A stretch of 64,000 nucleotides of DNA from assembly GCF_963675165.1 (NCBI RefSeq), contig NC_087378.1, positions 2,279,525 through 2,343,524 of the forward strand, given 5' to 3'. Under the pieces are notes generated by a model that ran no database searches, was not told the DNA's origin, and saw only the letters and a program-made list of their open reading frames with translations. Source of the stretch: Halichondria panicea. Taxonomy: Eukaryota; Porifera; Demospongiae; Suberitida; Halichondriidae. Shown piece after piece: positions 56,055 to 64,000 of this stretch. Made by a program: the position numbers and the translations under genes. Positions within the stretch are counted from its first letter, which is position 1; every line of letters starts with the position of its first letter.

Positions 56055-58766
56055 CTACATTGCTTTCATGAGTTCTTCACACATGGACGAGAGCTGCTTC
56101 TTCTCTTGCTCCTGCAGACGTATTTAAAAAAACACAGTGGCTGTTTGAAGTCAACGAACAAAGGATGGCTTACAAGTTGTTCTATGCTCTTCTCGAGACT
56201 GTCCACCTGCATCTGTAGCTGGTCTTGTTTGGCCTTCTCCAGTGACCTTTTAGCTGCTAGTTCCTTCCTTGTTTGTTCAAGCGTGCTCTCTATTCTGTTC
56301 AAATTAAGATTGTAGGATTTCATTGTCATAGACGAACTAAACATGTGAATTAGGTCGAATTCTCTAACTTACTCTTCGGCTTGAATTTTGCTTTCCTCTT
56401 TCAGTCTTTTTACTAGAGCAGCACCTTGCTCATTACATTGCTGTAGTTGTGTCTTTCTCTGCTCAAGCAGCTCAGTCTGTTGACCTAAGTTCTTATGAGT
56501 GTTTTTTAGCGCCAAGTAGCACTTGTGGGTTTCCTCAAAAAAGTTCTCAAGGTGATTCATGTCTTCACGAATGAGGTTACTCCGTTCTTTGACTAAGTTG
56601 ATGTCTTTAAGGAAGTTCTGGTGATGCTCAAGCACATCATTCTCTCTTTCTTCATGAGCTTCAACTCTCTCTCTGAACGAGATAACAAATTCTAGAGGTG
56701 TTATGAGAGCAGGATATTTTACTCACCTGTGCTGTTGAATTTCTGCCTCCAATTTTGTGACCACAGTTTGATGTGAAGACACGATTATCTTTTGAGTGTT
56801 GTCTTTTTGCTGTAACTTTTTGGCCTCTCTTTTGAGAGCAGCTATCTCTTTCCTTAAGGATGCCATCTCCTCATCTTTCTGTTGCATTAGAAGACGAAAT
56901 AGATACGGGTCCTTACGAAAATACTAAAAATAAAACCTCTTTTTTGGCTTCCTCTCGAGCTTGGTCTATAGCTTCCTCTTTCATCCCAGTGAGGTCATTT
57001 TCAGAGTATTTCAACACCTAGCAAAAAATAGCACAGTATAATTATATATCATAAGTGATCTGACTAACTTTGATGAGAGTATCAGTAGGCGGCGTGACGT
57101 GATGTTGACTAGGGGGTGGGGCGTCTTGGCCGTCTGTAAAGGACCCCTGCTGTAAGAGGGCGGGGCTTAGAACGAAGACAGGGATTTAGTTAGGTACATT
57201 TACTTGCTGTGTGTCTGGTGTGGAGATTAGCTTGGGGCTACTGTCTATGAGTAAAGTGCTTCTGTTGGCAGGTCCTTGTGGGGTCATTGATGTTTCTGTG
57301 GAGATCTGCAAAAACACACAAATGAGTTTTCTTGTCGTGAACTGCAACAGCTTACCAAAGGGTTTTCTAGGAAAGCCTCAGTGCTTCCAATTTGCACTTG
57401 CTTCTTGCCAGAGGTGCCACCTTTGTTAGTAGACAAGCAGCTTTTTATGCCAGAAGCAGGAGGGGTGTTGAGAATCAGGAGATCACTGTAAGAGACATGG
57501 CACTGAAATCAAATTACATTATAACTTGTATAATGAAAGCACCGCAGGTGCTGATGCCTCGGTGGAAATGCCAAAGTTACATAACATAAAGCTACTAATA
57601 GCTTTTATACACATGATGAACATTTTTGCATTCATTAATTTTGCTGCATGCAAAATGATCGACCATGATTGTTGTTAAAAACGATCGATGCGAAAAGCTA
57701 AAATTAATGGCTGCATCAGCAGAGCCTTGCAGCTCTCTTCTCGCTCTTGTAGCTACCAATAGCTAGCGTTCTAGTGCAGAGGTAACTACTAAGTAGAGTA
57801 GCAACACTTGGTAAACAAGTTTGGCTACGTGCTCTTCTGAAAAGGCTGCAATAGCATTCCAAGTAGGCATAACTCGAGAACGATTGCAAATCCACGAATT
57901 AAAATCCAAGAAAACATGAATCGAAGCCTATAGAAACTCATACTTGCACTTCATTGATCCTTGAGCAGCTGTAGCAGTCTACACACACACACACACGCAC
58001 ACACACACAAACACACTACCGTATACCTCGCTTGCGCATGCGCACCGAGGCATAATCATTATCATCATAGGGGCCATATTATAAGAGAACACACACACAA
58101 TGTAGTGTTATTCTTACTCTGAGAAGTTTGGCAAAATCTTATTGACTTTGGGTGAGTTTGTCCCTACTAAAGGGTCAAACTTGACATAAAGACTCTGTCT
58201 GGTCAGTTCACTGGGCTCTGATCTATCAGTGACAATATGCTCCAAGTAGTCCACATCAAACTGGGCAGCTGATAATAGGGAAAATACATTGTGCTGTTAT
58301 GATAGAATATTAATGGATCAACCATTACCAGCCTCCTACCAAGCAAATAATATAAGGAGCGGAAGTGGCTAGATCAGTACCTGAATATTGAAAGTCTTCA
58401 TCGGTAAACTGCTGCTCAATAACATCATCACTTGGTTCTTTTTTGCTCTCACTGTACAAATATATCTTATGATTTTATGAACAGCGATACAAACCAAATA
58501 TAATTTTAATAAGACACACTCACATTGGTAAAGTGTCCAGAACATCGTTTAGGATCTCCTGAGGATAAAATAATGAACAAAATTAATGTCCACTCTTGTA
58601 TCACACACTAGCACAACACACACATGTGCATACATGTACGTATCGTACAGTTCACCTCGGCACATAGCAGCAGGTGTTGATGATCGTCTTTAGACAGGAC
58701 AGAGGTTCTCTCAATCCAGTTCTCTTTATCATCTAAGCTTCGAATGGCCTCCCACTCGTCAGACAT
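56055..58766 (-). CDS. TACC: TACC family protein (transforming acidic coiled-coil), centrosome/spindle
   Basis: Twelve exons join in frame from ATG 58766: 58766–58656, 58558–58524, 58451–58381, 58268–58118, 57485–57356, 57305–57204, 57149–57069, 57017–56937, 56878–56727, 56672–56373, 56294–56174 and 56111–56055 (463 residues). The TACC hallmark SLYVKFDPLVG lies at about residue 100. The C-terminal 270 residues are a continuous coiled coil ending LSSMCEELMKAM, like the end of TACC domains. TACC proteins bind ch-TOG/XMAP215 at centrosomes and spindles. The start chosen is MSDEWEAIRS; the exon also has an upstream acceptor that joins in phase to Ig-like exons (next entry). A TACC intron carries a CA-rich repeat at about 57.84–58.06 kb. 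Confidence 0.85.
57836..58056 (-). repeat. Interspersed repeat in a TACC intron
   Basis: Reverse complement shares the 'gcctcg…tacggtagtgtgtgtg', 'tttctataggcttcgat' and 'tctcgagttatgcct' order with the repeats at 42.4 kb and 47.7 kb. It includes a (CA)n tract at about 57980–58013. Confidence 0.6.
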
Positions 58767-58974
58767 ACTCTGAGTGAGGACATTATAAATGTATACACAC
58801 TACCACAACATTTATATAGATGTGCATGCATGCTCAGTACGGTCGAGGGCCTTAGCTGGCTTGTCAAATTGCTAAACTAGCTCAAATTGCTACTGTTGTA
58901 TCAATGCACACATGCTTGTTCCTACTGTTCTATTTAATTAAGTGTACACACACAAGGGTACAGTGACAACTCAC

Positions 58975-59386
58975 TTGTCTCTTTTTGTGGTAAACAATGA
59001 GGACTACTTTCCCAGCAGCTTTATCTTTCACCTCACACTGGTAGTGACCAAAGTCTTCCTCACTCACACTCCGGAACCTGAGAATGTTGGGCGTTCAGTT
59101 GTTCATGTATATTAAGTGTATCACTACAAGGATTATACCTCACACTAGACTGTACCTTTTAGGCATACATTACCTGAAGTGCTTGTTTCTTTCTAACCCA
59201 ATGTTGGAGTAGCTCTTGCTTCAGTCATAACATTAACAGACACATAATTTATCTTGAAATCTGGACTCATTTTGTACAGTGCAAAGTTCGAACTTGTAAA
59301 AATGGGCGGCAACTTTACGGGGTATTCGAACGATTAATGTTGTGGACCCATGATATCGGGTTCCATTGCGGGGGTAATTTCTTCAT
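58975..59386 (-). CDS. Ig-like domain exons upstream of, and in phase with, TACC
   Basis: Exons 59386–59319, 59218–59174 and 59077–58975 join in phase and continue in phase into the TACC first exon (acceptor at 58769). Together they give about 72 extra residues. The middle reads like an Ig fold: NPISWVH for strand C, HFRFRSVSEEDFGHYQCEVK for strands E–F with the D-x-G-x-Y-x-C pattern, then AAGKVVLIV for strand G. The first Ig cysteine is not seen. The first exon uses a weak donor (CCCC|GTAAAG). It could be the N-terminus of the TACC protein, a small separate gene, or a 5'-UTR relic. The start codon is 124 bp from that of DOCK on the other strand. Confidence 0.42.
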
Positions 59387-59510
59387 GTGATTAGAGTAAG
59401 AGACTCCACCCAAAAAGATGGCTGATTGTCTGGCGATTGAGCAGAGAAACTAGGCGTTTTTCTTGACTTATCGCTCAATAAGCCTAAGCCTATTCCCACT
59501 GCGAGTAGAA
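59387..59510. promoter_or_regulatory. Bidirectional promoter region, Ig/TACC / DOCK
   Basis: There are 124 bp between the divergent start codons. If TACC starts at its own ATG instead, the spacer is about 745 bp. Function is inferred from geometry. Confidence 0.4.
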
Positions 59511-62500
59511 ATGGAAGCAAACGGAGCTTGGAGACCAACTAAAAATGCTAAATACGGAGTGGGTGAGTTGGTATTCAGGTTTCAACAGCACAAGTCTCCC
59601 TGTAGCTACATATCAATAAATGTAGCAAGCTAGTACCGTCATCATACTTTTGGCTCATAGATACTATATTATTAAACTAGCTGGCCTGGCTGTGGCGGTG
59701 CAAATCATTAAGGTGGTTCTTGTTTTATAGCTAATGCCTAGATTATTATGTATAAAACGTGCATGCCAGCTAAATCTAAGCAGACACATTACTCTAATAG
59801 TAACGAGCATTCACCTGTTATACCTTATTACCCTCTGCACAGTGGTGTACAGCTATGAGCCCCAGAAGGTGACCTATCCGTTCCTAAGGCTACAGCTGGG
59901 TGACGTGGTTCAAATACTGGAGGAGAATGCCGGCTGGTATCGAGGGTTCTGTATTAGGGACAAGCACAACAAAGGAATATTCCCTGCCTCACACGTGCAT
60001 CTCAAAGATTGCACTTTACAAAATTCAGGGTAGGTGGCTTATTAATCGTAGGCACTGTTATCACCAGAGCTTTGTTTCTGGTGTAGTCTATGCTTATGTA
60101 CTTATGTATGTATGTTTCCACCCCACCTTGATCTCAGTGCTTGTATGATGCGTAGAATGAATAACTTCTCTTAGTACTTACACAATAGGCTTTGTAAATT
60201 AGGTGTGTTGACCTTTTAAGTTTATTAGTTGCTCACACCAAATTTAGTTGGCGTTTCCAAAATGAGGTTGTTTTGCTATTTGCACTGATCAACACTCTTG
60301 TTGATAGAGAAAGTGCTAACTGTTTTTGATGAGCCTCATACATGTGTTAATGACAAGCCTTGGTCTCATGAGAAAATCCATGATTTCGCTCCCTCTACTG
60401 CATGTACAAATGTGTACGATTGTGTTACATGTACAGTACACACTGTTGTGGTATTGCTGATAGCTTTGTTGATAATATCTGATAATTAACCTACGAAGTA
60501 GATCTTGCCCTCCCCCCAAAACCAATACTCACTGTTATAGCTTAAATAAAATATATGTCAAGTACATGTATCATTGTGCAGACCTGATGAAGTGGTGTTA
60601 CCCAAGGAGGAGTCTGTTGTCAAAGAGATATCGGATGTTCTCAGGGAGTGGAGTGTCATCTGGAGGAGACTCTATGCTGTTAGTACCAATTTATACTGAA
60701 CCATGAATTCCTAAAACGCCTGATTGTTTACATTCTTTTCTCAAATGGACTTTATACTCTACTGTTGTTTTTTGCTCGCTTCTGTATATGTGCATTTCTC
60801 TACTGCATGAGTATTGTTTGTGTCTGTGATGTGCTTACCATTACATGTATGAATCTCTCACTGTAGGAGGGTAAACGTCTTCAGTTCCAAGAGCTGACTC
60901 AGCTCATGAGAGATCTGCTCGATCGTAGACGTCAGATACAATCAAAGACACTACCTAGGGTAGGTGCCAACTGGTTCATTGATGCAGTGGCTTGTTAATT
61001 AAAAGCTTTCTCTGAGTGATTCCCTTTTGTAACCATAGGCCAGTAGTAAGTAAGTAAATTGCTATTTGTAGTCATGTATCCTTGTAGTCATGTATCCACC
61101 AAATCTTAGCCTACGGGTATACATGTAATGTGGCACCCAGTCCAAGTAGTCAGTTTTGAAGCTTTAGGGTTGGGCTGCATGATCATAGCCAATTTATGTA
61201 ACATGTGTATGTCTCTTAACCACATCAAACTTATTTATAGACTGTTTGGAACGCACGGCTAACTAACATGCTGTGTATATGCCCTGTACTGTCCAAACTT
61301 GTTCCTAGTACTTTCTTACTGTATCTGCTGTACCAAAGATAATGGGAAAGTGTGCCTACATCGTGGTGGTTCTTGTTTGGCCGATTTGCCTCTAAAATAA
61401 CCCTAGGTCGTCGCTAACCCACCCACACACCCACTGTTGTTACTATTGTTGTCATTCTTCTTAGTTGCCTGGTAACCAGAACATTGCACTCAACTTTCAA
61501 TGTTGTTTAAGTACTAGTAAAGCACAACACTATAATTGTGTATAATTATGGCTTGAGGCTTTGTATTATATTTATCCTTCAGTACAGTGTACATCGAAGC
61601 CCTTATAGTTTGGAACCATTTACTAGGTCTGCTGTCTTGAAAATACATACTCTAGCACTTCAATCTGTTGTGTGTAAATCCGGCAGCTATATAAACTCAC
61701 TCGTTTTACCATAGCGACAGGCTCCGTTATGTGACTTGTCTTGTATAACACGATTGCACAAATTAGCCAAGCAATGTAATACTGTTTTTGCTTTGCTTAT
61801 TTGGCCATCTCTGTCATGTAAGCGTGTTAGCTTTGATCTGTAAAGGCACACTGTTGTGTACACAGTTTGACAGTCCCTCCAGTGAAGCCCTTGTGTTGTT
61901 CATTGTGATGCATTGTGTTTGTTGTGTCATGCCCATGCAGGATGAGTTGAAGGAGCTGAAGCTGTTTGTGGCCAGTAAGATTGACTATGGGAACCGACTG
62001 CTGACACTGGACCTGGTTCCCAGGGACGAGAGTGGGGCACCCATCAACCCAAAGACAGCTGGTGTCATGCAACTCTACAGTGTGGTGCGTACATTTGCAC
62101 AATATGGCAAGCCAAACTTTTAAATGGATGTAACGTTTCCCTCTCATTATATTATCCTTCAGTACATGGCCTGTTAAGTGTACATTGAAGCTCTTATAGT
62201 TTGGAACCATTTACTAGGTCTGCTGTCTTGAAAATACATACTCTAGCACTTCAATCTGGTGTGTGTAAATCCGGCAGCTATATAAACTCACTCGTTTTTA
62301 CCATAGCGACAGGCTCCGTTATGTGACTTGTCTTTTATAACACGATTGCACAAATTAGCCAAGCAACACCCATTGTATCCATTTCTAGAGGCTATGTTAC
62401 CCCTCATTACTCCTCATACATGTATAAAAGCTCAGGGGTACCCTTAGGCCTATGCTTGACTTTCTATATAAAGGCCTGGGGTTTGATATAGAGGTCAGTG

Positions 62501-63970
62501 TTGTTGCTGCTTAGATATCGGGTGTTTATGACTTAATAGCATATGTGTTTACTTTTGGTCTACGGAAAGGTTAATCATTGTACAGCGTTCATTGTGTATG
62601 AAGTAATGCTACTAGTACTTGGCACAACAGTGTTCTAATCCCACACCCCAGTATTTATGGGTGTGTATATAATTATATTCATACATGTACTAATTATTTG
62701 CATTCGTTACAGATCAAGCAGGTTTCTCAGCAGCAAAGCAGTTCAGACTCTGTGGCTAATGTAAGCGTTATACATTCATCGATGGCATGTAGACATGAAA
62801 TTCTACTTGTACAACAATGTATCTTAGCAGTGTATTTAGTAATTGTTAATGCACTGAATGTGTTTTAGAGTCATAATTAAACTTTAACGTTCGTATTTAT
62901 CCAACATGTTTCATGTATAACAGCTAGCACTCCCTACTGTAGTTTATGTGTGACTGTACATGTATGTACGAGGCCCAGGTTGCAGCTTTGTTATCTTTTC
63001 ACCCATCTCCAGAAACGCAAGAGCTACATGCAGATTACCACGCAACCCAACTCGACACAAAAGGATGAGCATCATATCTTCCTCAAGTTCTCAGCTCTAG
63101 CCCTTCAAGTCAACGAGCCGTGCGAGCTCTATTTCTTCCTCTACGATGCCAGGCAGTCCAAGACTCTCAGGTGCGTTGGCGTGTGCGTGTTGACATAAAA
63201 ATTGGTGTGCCTGGTACAGCTCTGTTTTATGTGTGTATAAGCTAACTTTGTAACCTTTCAATCACTCCCTAATTGTATGTATTATATGTACGTGTTTTTG
63301 TGTCCATGTGCCAAACCTCTTCTGTAGTGTACTGTACACTACTCATGTACATAATCATTTTAACCTGTCCTCTTCCTCACAGTGAGCGCTATGTCATATC
63401 CCTGTCCCAACACTGTCTTCCTAGAGATGCAGAGAAGATCAACCAGTGCTTTGCTGTCTTTACTGTGAGTACCAATCTAGTTGTTATTGCACTCGACTCT
63501 AAGTGTGTGTGGTGTTGAACACCCCTCTTCATATGAACACACCAACGCACCCCCCCCCCCACACACACACCACACACACACCAACGCACTCCCCCTCCAC
63601 ACACAAACACACACATGCCACACACACACACACACGCACACACACAGGACATTGATAGCACTGATCTCACCAACAAGAACCTCTACCTGGCATGTCAAAT
63701 CATCCGATTCGGTTCGTAAACACAAAATAATGTGTTTTAGTACGTATGTAGAGAATAGAGCCCGTTTTATTCTATTGACCATCGTCTGACAGACCCCGTT
63801 TTAAGTTTACATCACTGTTGCCTTTGTCCAGGTAACCACCTAGAGAATAAGGCCACCACAAACCCACTGCGTAAGGCTCATGGAGCGGCAGTGTGGCCGC
63901 TACACGAGTTGCTTGAAGCCAGCCAAAATGGAGACCTGGATGAGAAGGACCTTCAGATGGATGTCTATAC
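59511..63970 (+). CDS. DOCK: DOCK family guanine nucleotide exchange factor, N-terminal part
   Basis: Ten exons join in frame and run off the right edge: 59511–59562, 59843–60029, 60582–60678, 60867–60959, 61941–62084, 62713–62760, 63013–63170, 63383–63464, 63648–63711 and 63832–63970. The start [11 protein letters not shown] and an SH3 domain ([32 protein letters not shown]) match DOCK1/2/5 and DOCK3/4. Next come [20 protein letters not shown] and [20 protein letters not shown] from the helical ELMO-binding region, then the start of the C2/DHR-1 area ([20 protein letters not shown]). Such proteins with ELMO activate Rac in migration and engulfment. DHR-2 is beyond the window. DOCK-A against DOCK-B cannot be decided here. 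Confidence 0.9.
61577..61775. repeat. About 200-bp direct repeat flanking DOCK exon 5 (left copy)
   Basis: The block from 'atccttcagtac' to 'cacaaattagccaagcaa' recurs almost unchanged at 62155–62367, on the other side of exon 5 (61941–62084). It lacks inverted ends and coding potential. Confidence 0.85.
62155..62367. repeat. About 200-bp direct repeat flanking DOCK exon 5 (right copy)
   Basis: Matches 61577–61775 with a few small insertions, such as the extra 'atggcctgttaa'. Confidence 0.85.
63550..63647. repeat. CA/C-rich simple repeat before DOCK exon 9
   Basis: A (CA)n and poly-C tract serves as the pyrimidine-rich stretch ahead of the exon-9 acceptor. The long ORFs on both strands here are artefacts of the repeat. 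Confidence 0.85.
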
Positions 63971-64000
63971 GTGAGTGCAATGCCATCGTGCCTTGTACAT

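Noticed and set aside
61827..62210. 127-codon antisense ORF
   Set aside because: It is antisense to DOCK exon 5, which has a clear sense match to the family.
63389..63789. His/Thr- or Cys/Val-rich ORFs on both strands
   Set aside because: They arise from the CA/C-rich simple repeat before DOCK exon 9.

Overview
This window comes from a compact animal genome, most likely a sponge (demosponge). The genes are split by short GT–AG introns and sit only about 100–300 bp apart. Animal families are present: a BRD8-type bromodomain protein, an RMND5/GID-CTLH E3 ligase subunit, a synaptotagmin-like C2 protein, a DOCK exchange factor, a TACC coiled-coil protein, SRCR receptors and the start of an M12B metalloprotease. 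The P-loop GTPase with a C-terminal death domain and the many short inverted-repeat transposons also fit a sponge, but the species is inferred, not proven. All gene models below were joined by eye from splice sites and reading-frame phase; they were not predicted by software.

Layout. (1) 1–2.05 kb, minus strand: first exons of a secreted M12B-type (ADAM/ADAMTS) protease. It is head to head with (2) BRD8, 2.17–8.01 kb, plus. (3) 8.14–14.18 kb, minus: a synaptotagmin-like protein whose C2 module has been tandemly copied, giving three C2 domains. It is head to head with (4) RMND5, 14.50–19.20 kb, plus, which carries a tRNA-Gln gene in an intron. (5) 19.74–20.94 kb: a small single-pass receptor with a tyrosine-motif tail. 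(6) 21.33–24.64 kb: a two-SRCR-domain receptor with a long YxxP-rich tail. (7) 24.81–28.29 kb: an intact ten-exon YeeE/YedE (thiosulfate/sulfur transporter family) gene.

Segments 6 and 7 are then repeated in tandem (30.1–38.2 kb). The second SRCR gene has a truncated tail and the second YeeE/YedE copy is broken. After a minus-strand GTPase–death domain gene (38.38–41.64 kb) and a 3.6-kb transposon nest, a further segment (45.3–54.8 kb) carries a decayed RMND5 copy joined directly to a third YeeE/YedE copy, with the two receptor genes between them deleted. Only the first copy of RMND5 and of YeeE/YedE looks intact.

The right end has a TACC gene (minus, 56.06–58.77 kb), perhaps with an upstream Ig-like domain (to 59.39 kb). 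It is head to head with the first ten exons of a DOCK gene (59.51–63.97 kb, running off the window).

The duplicated copies act as a natural record of transposon insertion. Several elements (a long-TIR Mutator-like element, an 8-bp-TSD hAT-like element, a 5-bp-TSD hAT-like element, a perfect 21-bp-arm foldback) can be dated against the duplications because the sister copies show empty or filled sites. The most unusual biology is the intron-containing sulfur-transporter gene of a mainly prokaryotic family, next to two putative tyrosine-signalling receptors, all in a segment that is expanding and decaying.
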